From a virus: DNA of 64,000 nt. A program made the translations under genes and the position numbers. How positions within the stretch are numbered: position 1 is the stretch's first letter; every line of letters starts with the position of its first letter. The notes below the pieces were generated by a model that saw nothing but the letters and a program-made list of their open reading frames with translations, did no database searches and was not told the DNA's origin. Below are positions 49,267 to 58,999 of this stretch, one piece after another. The stretch is taken from positions 1 through 64,000 of IMG/VR virus record IMGVR_UViG_3300017788_000014. The stretch is one strand, 5' to 3'.

Positions 49267-50797
49267 CCCGCGATTTCAAAATTATCCGGTGCTCATTCAA
49301 AAAGTCGGCAATGTCATCAAATTGACGGGAGAGGGCGATACGGCGTTAAATCCGGAGTTGATTCGCGCGTTGACTCACGATTTAAAGTATTCCCATGTCG
49401 AGCAATTGCACGGACAGTCTCGCCGTAATCCTGTAACCGGGCAGCGCGTATTTTTCAACACGACCGAGTACAAGTTATTTCGTGTTGAAAACGGGCATAT
49501 TATGTTGCTCGGTGGTTACTTAGCCCGCATGAGTCGCCGGCTGAAGAAACTCGGGTGCCGCGCGGCGATTGTCGATCAAACTCCGCCGCGTAAGCGACCC
49601 AATTGTTACGTGCCGCAATGGTCGCGCATTCCCGACTCATTTCAATTTCGGCCCCGGCAGCGCGAGTGTCTTGAAATTATTGCTCGTGTGCCATGCGGCG
49701 TCATTAAAGCCGTCGCGGGCTTCGGAAAAACTACGCTGATCGGTGCCGCGGCGCAGATATTTCCAGACGCCCGTATCGATGTAGTGACAAAGTCGGTCGA
49801 CGTCGCCGAGCGGATTGTGCGCAGTTTACGTCGGTTCGTTCCGAAAGTTGGCATGATTGGCGACGGCTATCGCCAACGCGAGCGCGTCACTGTGATCACA
49901 GCCGGCAGTTTGGCGCACGCAGATGGTGAGGCAGATTTTCTGTTTGCGGACGAAGTGCACCAGTTAGCGACGATCAATTTTTCGACGGCGCTGGCTGCGC
50001 GGTATAGGAACTCTCGGAACTTTGGTCTGAGCGCCACACCGTACGCGCGTATGGACAACGCGCACGCTGTTCTGGAGCCCTTGTTCGGCCCGATGGTGTT
50101 TGACCTGCCGTATCCGCAAGCGGTCGAACTGGGGCTCGTGGTGCCCGTACGCGTGCGGTGGCTGCCGATGCGGTTGGTGCACAATCCCGCTGAGCGGTAC
50201 AAACACCGAGTCGCGAAAAAGCGGTACGGCATCTGGACAAACCGTGAGCGAAATGGCATGATCGCCGCAGCCGTGCGGGACTACGCGCCAGACCAGCAGA
50301 TTTTAATTCTGGTAGAGACGATTGAGCATGCCGTGCATCTCGGTTCGCTGCTGCCGGATTTCACGCTGGTGTACGCCAATATGGCGCCGTACGACTGCGC
50401 GGCATACAAAAAGATGAAGTTGTTGCCCGAAGATTACGCGCCCTTGACCGGCATCCAGCGTCACGATCTGCGCGACGCTTTCGAGTCTGGTGAATTAAAA
50501 CGCGTAATTGCTACCGATGTGTGGTCAACCGGCGTCGATTTCGAGCAATTAAATGTGTTGGTCCGCGCAGATGATCGCGACAGCGACATTGTCGACGTTC
50601 AGGGCCCCGGCCGTGTGAGCCGTATTTATACGGCACCAGACGGTACGGTAAAAGAATTCGGCGAAGTCGTGGATTGCATGGATACGTTCGATCCGACGTT
50701 CTACCGCAAAAGCATCGGCCGCCGCGACAGTTATCGTTTACTTGGATGGGAGCAAAACTGGAATGAGGCTCAAAGAAGTTGGCGCACTGGCGGGTGA
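49211..50797 (+). CDS. uvsW: UvsW-like superfamily 2 helicase
   Basis: 528 residues. After an N-terminal domain (about 1-145) come the SF2 motifs: FRPRQRECLEII (Q-like), AVAGFGKTT (Walker A, about 168-176), ADEVHQL (DExH, about 246), LSATP (about 274), and DVWSTGVDF plus VQGPGRVSR (about 466) for motifs V and VI. These match T4 UvsW/RecG-like enzymes, which unwind R-loops and branched recombination intermediates and switch origin initiation to recombination. It ends 35 bases inside the next gene. Confidence 0.88.
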   Translation: MAPSRSSQSNRSTTPDGNDPRFQNYPVLIQKVGNVIKLTGEGDTALNPELIRALTHDLKYSHVEQLHGQSRRNPVTGQRVFFNTTEYKLFRVENGHIMLLGGYLARMSRRLKKLGCRAAIVDQTPPRKRPNCYVPQWSRIPDSFQFRPRQRECLEIIARVPCGVIKAVAGFGKTTLIGAAAQIFPDARIDVVTKSVDVAERIVRSLRRFVPKVGMIGDGYRQRERVTVITAGSLAHADGEADFLFADEVHQLATINFSTALAARYRNSRNFGLSATPYARMDNAHAVLEPLFGPMVFDLPYPQAVELGLVVPVRVRWLPMRLVHNPAERYKHRVAKKRYGIWTNRERNGMIAAAVRDYAPDQQILILVETIEHAVHLGSLLPDFTLVYANMAPYDCAAYKKMKLLPEDYAPLTGIQRHDLRDAFESGELKRVIATDVWSTGVDFEQLNVLVRADDRDSDIVDVQGPGRVSRIYTAPDGTVKEFGEVVDCMDTFDPTFYRKSIGRRDSYRLLGWEQNWNEAQRSWRTGG

Positions 50798-51518
50798 AGA
50801 ATTACTTTCGCACGACTGGTATCGCCGCCTTGATCGTGATCAGTTATTGGCCTACGTGCGTTATCAGTTTTTGTCGACGTATTTTCGTCAATACGATTTT
50901 GACGCCCGCGCGCACGTCACACGCTACAAACGCTGGGACGGCGGCCGGAGTGCCGATGGCGTACGACATAAGTCTATTTGGTCTGACATTGTCGACGAAA
51001 TTCTAAAACATGACGTTGTACCCGGATTGTGGGTGCACGCACATTTCTCGCCGTCGTTTTCATCGCTGCTGTGTGAATCCCGTAAGGGTTTCACTAGCGT
51101 ACAGCCGGCAATGCTGCGCGGTCCGTCGTCGCACGCGGCATACCGCGATTATTTATCCGCGTGCCCGCTCAGTATTCGGCAGGCGTATCATGTCGCGCAC
51201 AATTCGATTATGGCGCGTTATTCGGCTACGACGGTTTATCAGTTGCCGCCGGACGATCATTACTTTTACGTGTTGTGCGATACGGCATACGTGAACGCAA
51301 GTCCGTTTTTTCGGCACGCTTTCGGCGCGCTAGCAAATTGTCATCGCGTTGAGTCCCGCTACATCTTCGAAGCCGCGATCGAATACGAGGCCAAGCAATC
51401 TATGTACGACCGCGTAATCGACGACGGTATAGTTGAAAACGTCGCGTGGTGGCGTACAAACGATTTATTGCAGGAAGTCATCAATATTCGACAAAAATGG
51501 AGTGCGTATTGTGGCTAA
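50763..51518 (+). CDS. Unknown protein, 251 residues, between helicases
   Basis: ATG with GGGAG upstream. The sequence is Tyr/His-rich and mostly helical (LDRDQLLAYVRYQFLSTYFRQYDFDARAHVTRYKRWDGG ... SIMARYSATTVYQLPPDDHYFYVLCDTAYV), with no family I know. It overlaps UvsW and the DnaB-like gene, so it is expressed with them. A helicase-associated role is plausible. Confidence 0.72.
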   Translation: MRLKEVGALAGEELLSHDWYRRLDRDQLLAYVRYQFLSTYFRQYDFDARAHVTRYKRWDGGRSADGVRHKSIWSDIVDEILKHDVVPGLWVHAHFSPSFSSLLCESRKGFTSVQPAMLRGPSSHAAYRDYLSACPLSIRQAYHVAHNSIMARYSATTVYQLPPDDHYFYVLCDTAYVNASPFFRHAFGALANCHRVESRYIFEAAIEYEAKQSMYDRVIDDGIVENVAWWRTNDLLQEVINIRQKWSAYCG

Positions 51519-53190
51519 TTTTGAGGGGCAAACGCAGCCGGAAACAGAAGTTCCAGTTTCGTTTGTCGAGATTTGTGAACTCGCACGCGGCTTGATTCGA
51601 CACCGCAGTTTATTGCAGTCGGCGTTGCGCGTCGGTTTGACGGCGTCGCATTTCAATGGTGAACGAGAGTTTCCGCTGCATGTATTATTGAACGTCTATA
51701 CGCGACTAATAGAGCGCTACGATGTTGTGACACAAAATATGGTCATGACAGAATTGTCGTCGTGGGACGAAATCGGCGCGCAGCCGCTGAGTCCGGCGCA
51801 TAAAGAATTTCTGTTTGGCAGCAATGATGACGGATTCATTTCTGCCGTTTTTGAGATTAACAACAACGAAACGGCGGAACAAAACGCCGCCGAACGGCAG
51901 TTTGTCGAGGGCATTTTACGGCGATTTTTAAACGCGCGATTGGTGCGGAGCCAACTGCATCAAATCATCGCGGTCTCGACGAACGATGCCGCGCCTGCAA
52001 ATTTTAAAGATATGCTGGCGCGGTTTAAGTTGCAGGCCGAAGCCGTGCAGCAGGTCGGTATTGACACAACGAATGCGGCAGAAATGCCCGCGTTCGGCGG
52101 CCATGTTGTTTTGCCACCGTTGCCTGAGCCGACAACCGTGCCGTGGGTCGACAATTTTATTGGCGGTTTTCGCCGCGGCGACATTCTCGGTTTGATAGGG
52201 CCGTACAGCGGCGGTAAGACGACAATGTTGTCTGTATTAGCGGTACGAATGGCGCAGCAATATGCTGCGACCGACCGCCGCCGTCTTTCTGTCTACATCT
52301 GTTACGAAGACGGCGCGGCCAAGATGAATCATCTGTTTTGGTCAGCCGCGGCACACATTTCTCGAAGTGTTTTCAACGCAGCAGACCCAGAAACGTTTTG
52401 GGCCAATTTTTCCACACGTGACAACCTTAAAGATTACGACCGTTTGTTGCCCGAGAACAGAAACGGCGAGATCATCATGGGCGAACGCGAGCGGTGGTTG
52501 GCCGTGCAGTCGTGGTTTAATTCTCACTTTGTCTTTTTCGATTTTTCGTCAAATTCAAACACGGGCAACCGCGGCAGCGGCGGTGTGCATGAAATTGTGG
52601 CGTCACTGACCGAATTGTCTGAACGCCGGCAAATGGACATTGGTTTTGTCGGAGTGGACTATTCAATGCCGCTGTTAAACCGGTTTCTCGCGCGTGACGC
52701 CCGTACGCGTAACATGGAACAGGTTTGGCGGCCGTTACAGATGCTGCCGGACGAACTCAAAACAATGGTCGCAATACCGTTTAGTTCGACAGTTATGTTG
52801 GCGCATCAGTTGGCCGGTTCGGATATCAAGCATATTCCGTCGTGGCGGTATGTCGGACATCTGGACGCGATGGGTTCTAAAGCATTTGCCGAAAATCTGC
52901 ACGCGTGCGCCTGTATAAATACGCCCGATCCGGAAACCAAAGTGTCGACGCTAAATTGGTCCAAAATTCGCGCCGGCCGTCCGGATACTCGTACTGGTTT
53001 GATTCGCATTGACGACAATATTGTCGACGTGCCGTTGGTTGACGATCAGTACATGATCAACGAGTTCGCCAAACGAATTCAACGGCGCAATGAAATTGAG
53101 CCGGTGCAGCACAGCACATTGATGCAACCGGCGCAGCGGCGCGTGCGACCGCCGCTGCCTGTTCGAGATACGTTCAGCGACGATATGTGA
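51511..53190 (+). CDS. dnaB: DnaB-like replicative helicase
   Basis: 559 residues from the GTG with TGGAG 8 bases upstream. The N-terminal about 210 residues are a helical DnaB-type domain. The RecA-fold motor has Walker A GPYSGGKTT (about 230-238), YICYEDGAA, a Walker B-like MDIGFVGVDYS (about 375), and a LAHQLAGSD region (arginine-finger and DNA-loop area). It should unwind the phage replication fork. It differs from standard DnaB in its catalytic loop. The primase gene follows after 7 bases. Confidence 0.85.
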   Translation: MANFEGQTQPETEVPVSFVEICELARGLIRHRSLLQSALRVGLTASHFNGEREFPLHVLLNVYTRLIERYDVVTQNMVMTELSSWDEIGAQPLSPAHKEFLFGSNDDGFISAVFEINNNETAEQNAAERQFVEGILRRFLNARLVRSQLHQIIAVSTNDAAPANFKDMLARFKLQAEAVQQVGIDTTNAAEMPAFGGHVVLPPLPEPTTVPWVDNFIGGFRRGDILGLIGPYSGGKTTMLSVLAVRMAQQYAATDRRRLSVYICYEDGAAKMNHLFWSAAAHISRSVFNAADPETFWANFSTRDNLKDYDRLLPENRNGEIIMGERERWLAVQSWFNSHFVFFDFSSNSNTGNRGSGGVHEIVASLTELSERRQMDIGFVGVDYSMPLLNRFLARDARTRNMEQVWRPLQMLPDELKTMVAIPFSSTVMLAHQLAGSDIKHIPSWRYVGHLDAMGSKAFAENLHACACINTPDPETKVSTLNWSKIRAGRPDTRTGLIRIDDNIVDVPLVDDQYMINEFAKRIQRRNEIEPVQHSTLMQPAQRRVRPPLPVRDTFSDDM

Positions 53191-53197
53191 GGAGATT

Positions 53198-54277
53198 ATG
53201 GCGCTTATGTCGCCAGTCGATGAGAAACCACTGAGTCCCGCGCTGTTCGAGCGTTTAAAGCACAAATTTCGGGAAGTTCGGATTGCCAATCCGGGTGTTT
53301 CTGCCATTGTGCACACGTTTCCCAATCCCGCCCGTCCCGGCACGCGCTTACGTCATGCGCAGTGCTGGGGCGAGTACTATCGAGTATGCTGCCCCTTTTG
53401 TAACGATATCGATTTTAAACTCTGGATCAATCATCTGTATGGCGCCGAATATGATACTGCGTTTGGTCGTCGGTCCGGCACGTATCTGGCGTGCTGTTAC
53501 AAAAATAACTGCCTTGCGGTTGCTGGAAGATCGCAGCAGTTAGAAAATTTGATTTTTGGACCCGGCCGCCCGCTCGCGACCAAGTTACCGATTCGCGAGG
53601 GCTTTGTGGATGCCGCGCGCACAACGGTCAGCGTCCCCGGCAAAATTTGTCAATTAACTGAATTGCCGGAGGAGCATGCGGCTGTGCAATATCTGCAGTC
53701 GCGAAATTTCGATCCGCGAGAATTGGAAACGTTTTTTGACGTCGGCTTTTGTGTAGAGCCTTCGCGCGAGCACCCGAGCATGCGCGAGCGTATTTATATG
53801 CCGGTCTATCACGACCGAGAGTTGGTGATGTTTCAAGGGCGGCGCCCAACGGCGGGCAATCAGCCTATGAAATACTACACCGCCGGCAAAAAAAGTATGG
53901 CGCTCTATAACTACGACCGCGCTGCGACGCAATTATTTGTCGTCATTGTCGAAGGCGTACCGTCGGCGTGGCGGCTGAATCCGTTCGGTGTGGCAATCTT
54001 TGGCAAAACGTTGTCGTCGTGGCAGCAGACTATGTTGGTGCAAACGTGGGCTGGAAAACCCGTGTTCGTGATGCTCGATTCCGACGCTGCTGACGAAACA
54101 GAAAAAATTCTCTTGCAACTTGCCGGTTCTGGACTACAACTGGTGCCAGTCCATTTGCCAGATGCCCGCGATCCGGCCGATTATTCTCGGGACGAATTGC
54201 GGTATTTATTGACTGCCGCGGCTGAGACGGCGCGCGTTGTTGTGGACTTATCACGTTTCGGGTCTGACGTATTATGA
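53198..54277 (+). CDS. dnaG: DnaG-type primase
   Basis: 359 residues, smaller than bacterial DnaG but typical for phages. The N-terminal zinc ribbon has C65-PF-C68 and C100 with C105. The Toprim centre has VEG (E252) and a DSD pair (D294, D296) for Mg, as in VVIVEGVPSAW and VFVMLDSDAAD. It synthesises RNA primers for the fork helicase. No helicase-interaction domain is evident at the C terminus. It overlaps the polymerase gene by 4 bases. Confidence 0.88.
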   Translation: MALMSPVDEKPLSPALFERLKHKFREVRIANPGVSAIVHTFPNPARPGTRLRHAQCWGEYYRVCCPFCNDIDFKLWINHLYGAEYDTAFGRRSGTYLACCYKNNCLAVAGRSQQLENLIFGPGRPLATKLPIREGFVDAARTTVSVPGKICQLTELPEEHAAVQYLQSRNFDPRELETFFDVGFCVEPSREHPSMRERIYMPVYHDRELVMFQGRRPTAGNQPMKYYTAGKKSMALYNYDRAATQLFVVIVEGVPSAWRLNPFGVAIFGKTLSSWQQTMLVQTWAGKPVFVMLDSDAADETEKILLQLAGSGLQLVPVHLPDARDPADYSRDELRYLLTAAAETARVVVDLSRFGSDVL

Positions 54278-57200
54278 GCCGTACAACGTTTTTGTCGCAC
54301 CGGCACGTGCGCGCATTGCGTGATCCGGACAGCGCAAAGTTGACCGCGGAATTATTTCCAATGATTCCGCTGGACGCGCCCGGTATGCCGGCTCCGGGCC
54401 CCGACTTTTTAATTCACGCGGAATTGCTCGGAGATGCGGCGCAGGGTTCTTCGCGCAAGAAAAATCCGCCACCGCCGGGCGAGAATTTACAGGCGTTGTA
54501 TCGCAACGCGTTGTATTCGCCGGATTTTATTCTGCCTGTGCTGTCCAAAAACGGCACGGCGTCTGTGCACTTTTTGCCGGGGCACTTGATCGGGAACTAT
54601 CTGCTGCCGCCCGATGCGCAAGTGTTTGGGCCTTCGCCCGCCCGCGTCATGGTCGTCAGCAAAATTCCCGGGCCGATTGAACTGAGCGCCCGTAGCGCCA
54701 TATCTGAATCCAACATCATGCAGCCATTTCTGGCGGCGCTTCACGAATGCGGTTTTCAGGAAGACGCGTACGCGCAGTGGTACATTACGTTCGCGTGCAA
54801 ATTTCTCACGCCGACGCCCGATACCGCCGTTGTGCCGGCCGCGTGGATTAAAAATTGCGCTATTTTGCTGGAGCAGGAAATTCGTTTCGTGCAGCCGGAT
54901 TACATTTTGTGCCTCGGGCAGGAGGCGGCGAAGGCGGTTTTGCGGACATCCGGCAGCGTATCTGATCTGGTGGGGCGTGTTGTCCCGCTCAAAACGTACG
55001 ACGCGCACGGCCAGCCACGCACGGTGTCGGTAATGCCTGTGATGCATCCCGGTTACATCGTCAAAAAGCCAGAAGCATTTGAAGATTTTTGCGGGCAGAT
55101 GCAGCGGTTTAAGTCGCTCCTTGACGACGACATGCCGACTGTAGAATCTGTCGACCACGCCGATATTTACACGCTCAAAGCGTTGCGCGAAATGGTCGAC
55201 GAAATGATCGCCGATCCCGATCCGAACGCCAATATTATCGCCATTGACTGCGAATGGCACGGCGATCATCCGACAGAACCCGACGCGTATTTGCGAACAA
55301 TTCAGGTTTCTAACAAAAACAAATGGGCGCGGACGATTGTTTTGCGGTATCAGGGCGGCGCGGTTGCTTTTAAGCCGGGCCTCGATGCGGCACGAAAAGA
55401 ATTGCGCCGTCTTTTGAAGAGTACGGAGACGCGGCATGTACGCGTTGGCGGGCACTTTCTGCGTGCCGACCTTCCGTGGCTCATAGATTTCGGTCTTGAT
55501 TTACGCCCAGAGTACGCGCCCGATCCAAATCCGCAGGTGCGCCATCGCGGAGGCTGGGACACCAGTCTGATGTATCACGCCGTCAACGAAACTGCCAAAT
55601 ATGGTTTGGACGCGTGCTCTATGCGTTTTACGTCGGCGCCAGTTTATTGGGAAAAACTGGATCGCTGGCGTAAAAAGTACTGCGCGCAGCACAAACTCAA
55701 AACGAGCAATCTTGGCGGCTACGGCAACTGTCCGGCGCACATACTGCATCCGTACGCCGCGTATGACGCCGATGTGACGCGGCGGATTATGCTGCATTTT
55801 TACGGCACAAATGGCGCTGACGGCTTTTTGGCGTGCGACACCCACGGCAACGATTGCTGGTTGCCATACTGGACAGCGCACGGCGCGTCGCTAGCATTTT
55901 TGGAAATGGAGTTGACCGGCTTGCTGGTCGACCGCGATCGTGCCGACGAACTAACGAATTTATTTATGACCACGCAGGAAAACCTGCTGGCAGAAATTCG
56001 TGAAGAACTCAATTGGCCGACATTTAATCCCAAGTCGCAGCCGCAATTGGCTGTGGCGTTGTTCGGGCGGTCGTTTTTGGGCCGCTATAAAAACGCGCCA
56101 GAAATTCCCGAGGACGCGCGCCTGCTTGGTTTACGACCAGTCAAAACAACAGGCAAGCGTCCGGTGCTGTGGGCGGATATGAGTTGGCGCGGCGTTAATG
56201 CGGATACCGCCGTGCCGAGTACAGACAAAGAGAGTCTGGGAATTTTAGGTCATCGAAATAACACGGCAGCCAAAATTCGCGACTACAAGTTTATTAGTCA
56301 GGCGTTGCAATCGGTATTGCGAAAACCCAGTCTCACGGAGGACGGCGATGTCGAAAAAGACGAAAACGGCAACTACGAATACGACAAGGGAATCGTTGGC
56401 TGCGTCCATGCCGACGGCAAGGTTCGCACGCATTTTTTCCAGACCAAGGAAACCGGCCGCGCCTCGTCGTCCCGCCCCCCGCTCCAAAACCTGAGCAAAA
56501 AGCGCGAAGACGATTACGAGCGCATCATCGGTCGCGATCAGTATCGTCATCCGGTGCGTTCTATTTTGCGTGTGCCGGACGGTTATGTCGGAATCGAAAC
56601 TGACTTAACGGGCGCTGAACTGGCGGTGTTGGCGTGGCTCAGTCAGGATCAGTCCATGATCGAACATGTGCGCCGCAACAATCTGCCGTCAAGCCATCCG
56701 GATCATTACGATATCCACAGTCAACAGGCGGTGAAAACGTTTAACATCACCGGTATTCCGCCGACGAAAAAAGGTCTGGAAAGTATCGATAAAGCCGGTT
56801 TGCGCGTCGCCGCAAAAAACGTGAATTTCGGTATTCCATATGGTCGCGGCGCCGAAGCGATTGCTCGGCAGTGTAAAGAAGAGGGCGTAACAGTGACGTC
56901 AGACGAGTGCGCGCAAATGATTGACGCGTACTTTTCGACCTATCCACGCACGAAAGAATTTCTTGCCGAATGTCGCGCGCGGTCGCAAAATCCCGGCTGG
57001 ATCGTCGGACCGTATGGCCGCTATCGACGTTTTGTTGCCAGCGATGATCGCGCCGTTCGCGGCGAGCAGGAACGGCAGGCGCAGAATTTTCCTATTCAGG
57101 GCGGTGTCGCCGACGCTGTTTCTTTGGCGCTTAAAAACTTCTACTGCTACCGCGAAGCGCACGCAGATATCGATTACAAAATTGTGTTGCAGATTCATGA

Positions 57201-57435
57201 CGCCATTGTGTTGATGGTGCCGATCGAGCACGCTCAGCGCGTATATGAGGAGGTCATTCCAAAATGCATGATTGACGATGTGCCGTTCTGGCCGAGAAAA
57301 CTTGACGGTACGCCGATCAAGGTGTCTGAGCCCTACCACTTTGGCGCATCTCGCGAAGTCTTCGTCCACTGGGGCGAAGACCTCTCGCCGGAGGCGGCAA
57401 AAAATCTCGGATTAGGCTGGTTTTCCGGGGAATAG
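54274..57435 (+). CDS. polA: Fusion of uracil-DNA glycosylase, 3'-5' exonuclease and family A DNA polymerase
   Basis: 1053 residues. Residues about 110-270 look like a family 4/5-type uracil-DNA glycosylase: VMVVSKIPGP, LGQEAAKAVLRTSG and the MHPGY motif near 256. The exonuclease domain has D and E in AIDCEWHG (about 324), GGHFLRADLPW, and YAAYDADV. The polymerase has motif A TDLTGAELAVLAW (D about 775), motif B RVAAKNVNFGIPYG (about 845-858), and motif C QIHDAIVL (about 973), where the usual HDE is HDA. The polymerase should copy the phage genome. The glycosylase may remove or sense uracil ahead of synthesis. The first 100 residues are linker-like. Confidence 0.92.
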   Translation: MSRTTFLSHRHVRALRDPDSAKLTAELFPMIPLDAPGMPAPGPDFLIHAELLGDAAQGSSRKKNPPPPGENLQALYRNALYSPDFILPVLSKNGTASVHFLPGHLIGNYLLPPDAQVFGPSPARVMVVSKIPGPIELSARSAISESNIMQPFLAALHECGFQEDAYAQWYITFACKFLTPTPDTAVVPAAWIKNCAILLEQEIRFVQPDYILCLGQEAAKAVLRTSGSVSDLVGRVVPLKTYDAHGQPRTVSVMPVMHPGYIVKKPEAFEDFCGQMQRFKSLLDDDMPTVESVDHADIYTLKALREMVDEMIADPDPNANIIAIDCEWHGDHPTEPDAYLRTIQVSNKNKWARTIVLRYQGGAVAFKPGLDAARKELRRLLKSTETRHVRVGGHFLRADLPWLIDFGLDLRPEYAPDPNPQVRHRGGWDTSLMYHAVNETAKYGLDACSMRFTSAPVYWEKLDRWRKKYCAQHKLKTSNLGGYGNCPAHILHPYAAYDADVTRRIMLHFYGTNGADGFLACDTHGNDCWLPYWTAHGASLAFLEMELTGLLVDRDRADELTNLFMTTQENLLAEIREELNWPTFNPKSQPQLAVALFGRSFLGRYKNAPEIPEDARLLGLRPVKTTGKRPVLWADMSWRGVNADTAVPSTDKESLGILGHRNNTAAKIRDYKFISQALQSVLRKPSLTEDGDVEKDENGNYEYDKGIVGCVHADGKVRTHFFQTKETGRASSSRPPLQNLSKKREDDYERIIGRDQYRHPVRSILRVPDGYVGIETDLTGAELAVLAWLSQDQSMIEHVRRNNLPSSHPDHYDIHSQQAVKTFNITGIPPTKKGLESIDKAGLRVAAKNVNFGIPYGRGAEAIARQCKEEGVTVTSDECAQMIDAYFSTYPRTKEFLAECRARSQNPGWIVGPYGRYRRFVASDDRAVRGEQERQAQNFPIQGGVADAVSLALKNFYCYREAHADIDYKIVLQIHDAIVLMVPIEHAQRVYEEVIPKCMIDDVPFWPRKLDGTPIKVSEPYHFGASREVFVHWGEDLSPEAAKNLGLGWFSGE

Positions 57436-57441
57436 TGGGGC

Positions 57442-57469
57442 TGGACTTTTGGTTTTCGTGTGTTAGACT
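57442..57469 (+). promoter_or_regulatory. Promoter-like pair before the gene at 57524
   Basis: TGGACT, 16 bases, TAGACT in the 88-base gap after the polymerase gene. A 7-bp hairpin (GTCGAAC/GTTCGAC, 57482-57501) follows. The matches are four of six in both hexamers. Confidence 0.35.
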
Positions 57470-57523
57470 CGGGCTATCCGTGTCGAACACTGGAGTTCGA
57501 CTGCTACTTTAAACAGGTGATTT

Positions 57524-58897
57524 ATGCCACGTTATAATTCTCAAAATCTGGCCGCTTTAAGTCCTGAATTTCGCAAAGCGCACAACATCTCAGCCGGCGG
57601 AACGACGAAAGCCAGTCGTTACGCGTACGGCAAGCGCAACAATGTCTTGGTCGCCGCGGGCGAGGCGATCAAAAACGGTCTGTGTCTTCGGCTGATGCCG
57701 CTCTACGACACCGACGACCGTGATTCGCGCCAACTGGTCGACACGTTCCGCGAAGGCTCGGAAACGTACGGCGACTGGTGCCGACTGGTGACTTGCGCCC
57801 ACTGGGTGGGAAATCCCGGTGTGTGCTTTATTGTGCACGACGGCAATCCCAATCTGAATTTGTACGATAGCCCGCTGCATGTTCTGCGCAAAGTAGCGTG
57901 GAACAATCGCGAGACTCCGGGCATCGGCCGTCTGTTTTCCGAACTGCTGTCGAACACGTTTACGCGTGATTCGCACATCGGCTCGCTGAAGAAGCCGGAA
58001 GAGACGTTGTTTATTTCGGCAAGTTCGGTGTTCGTTAACGACGGCAATGAAATTACGCTGGGCGCCTTTACCGACGACCGCGACCGGAATGCTCGTATCA
58101 TTGGCCTCAAAAAGACGGCGGCGCAATCGTTCTTGTCGGCGCTGAGCGTCAAGAATGAAGACGGCGGTTTTGCCGTTGCCGACATGCTCGCCAACAACGG
58201 CGCGCCGATCGTGACGTTCCTGCCGCTGAGTTACATGAGTGGCGGACAGAATCTCGTTGGGCACAGCGTCTCCGGCCCTGCGACGTTCCAGTGTCCGAAG
58301 TTTGTCCGCGGCGAGCGTAGCGCGCAGTATGTCGTGGGTTATCCGCAGTCGCGTACGGATAATTCGCACTTTGCGATTATTCATGACACGTTTATGGGTC
58401 AGGAAGTTTCGCTTGATCCGTATGCGCGTGAAATTGCAAACGAGTCGCTGTCGTGGGACGAGTATCTCAACGTACCCGCGTACGAAGAGCAGGCCGAGAT
58501 GTTGGCGAAAGTTTTTCCGCGTGAGGCGCTGGAGTATGCGTGGCAGGAATTTCCTGAGTATGCGCGCACCATTCCTCGCGGTACGGTAACGGCGTCAATG
58601 CTGCCGGACGACGATTTCGACGAGCCTGCTTCGCCGCCGGCATCGTCGCGGCCGGTTGCGTCGGCTGGTGCGGTTCGTTCGACCGGCGTCTCTGAGGCGT
58701 TTAACACCGCAGGCGACATTTCGAGCGAGGCTGCCAGTAGCGTCGCCGACATGTTTAACGCGGCTGAAATTCCGGCTGCGATGACGTCAACGCCGGCCGC
58801 GCAGTCGCCTGCGCCTGTACGGGCAGCACGCGGCGATGCGGTGCCAAACCGTGCGGATATTCTCGCCGCTGCCCGCGCCAAAACTCGGCGCGGTTGA
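57524..58897 (+). CDS. Candidate single-strand DNA-binding protein, 457 residues
   Basis: The gene sits between polymerase and recombinase and has its own leader and a downstream terminator, as abundant binding proteins usually do. The product is a soluble alpha/beta protein (about residues 1-370) with a low-complexity Ala/Ser/Pro-rich tail that includes DDDFDEP, but it ends basic rather than acidic. No OB-fold is obvious and I do not recognise the family. The assignment rests on position only. Alternatives are a recombination mediator or another abundant DNA-binding protein. Confidence 0.72.
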   Translation: MPRYNSQNLAALSPEFRKAHNISAGGTTKASRYAYGKRNNVLVAAGEAIKNGLCLRLMPLYDTDDRDSRQLVDTFREGSETYGDWCRLVTCAHWVGNPGVCFIVHDGNPNLNLYDSPLHVLRKVAWNNRETPGIGRLFSELLSNTFTRDSHIGSLKKPEETLFISASSVFVNDGNEITLGAFTDDRDRNARIIGLKKTAAQSFLSALSVKNEDGGFAVADMLANNGAPIVTFLPLSYMSGGQNLVGHSVSGPATFQCPKFVRGERSAQYVVGYPQSRTDNSHFAIIHDTFMGQEVSLDPYAREIANESLSWDEYLNVPAYEEQAEMLAKVFPREALEYAWQEFPEYARTIPRGTVTASMLPDDDFDEPASPPASSRPVASAGAVRSTGVSEAFNTAGDISSEAASSVADMFNAAEIPAAMTSTPAAQSPAPVRAARGDAVPNRADILAAARAKTRRG

Positions 58898-58907
58898 TCG
58901 TTTGTGA

Positions 58908-58931
58908 GGGAACAATTTATGTTCCCGTTTT
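58908..58931 (+). terminator. Terminator after the candidate SSB gene
   Basis: GGGAACA-ATTTA-TGTTCCC is a perfect 7-bp stem followed by GTTTT, 11 bases after the stop at 58897. Confidence 0.7.
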
Positions 58932-58932
58932 G

Positions 58933-58980
58933 CCGCCTTGAGGCCGTGGGCTCGCGCGAAACGCCCCGGCCTTGAGGCGG
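58933..58980 (+). promoter_or_regulatory. Second large stem-loop before the recombinase gene
   Basis: CCGCCTTGAGGCC and GGCCTTGAGGCGG pair over 13 positions with two G-U pairs around a 22-base loop. It lies 20 bases before the recombinase ATG, close enough to affect its translation or to attenuate read-through. Confidence 0.55.
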
Positions 58981-58999
58981 TTAACCAAGGACATCATCC

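Noticed and set aside
54487-55455. Minus-strand frame of 322 residues
   Set aside because: Shadow of the UDG-polymerase gene.
57187-57201. HDA in polymerase motif C taken as proof of an inactive polymerase
   Set aside because: The catalytic Asp and motifs A and B are intact, and I believe HDA-type variants exist in other phage polymerases.
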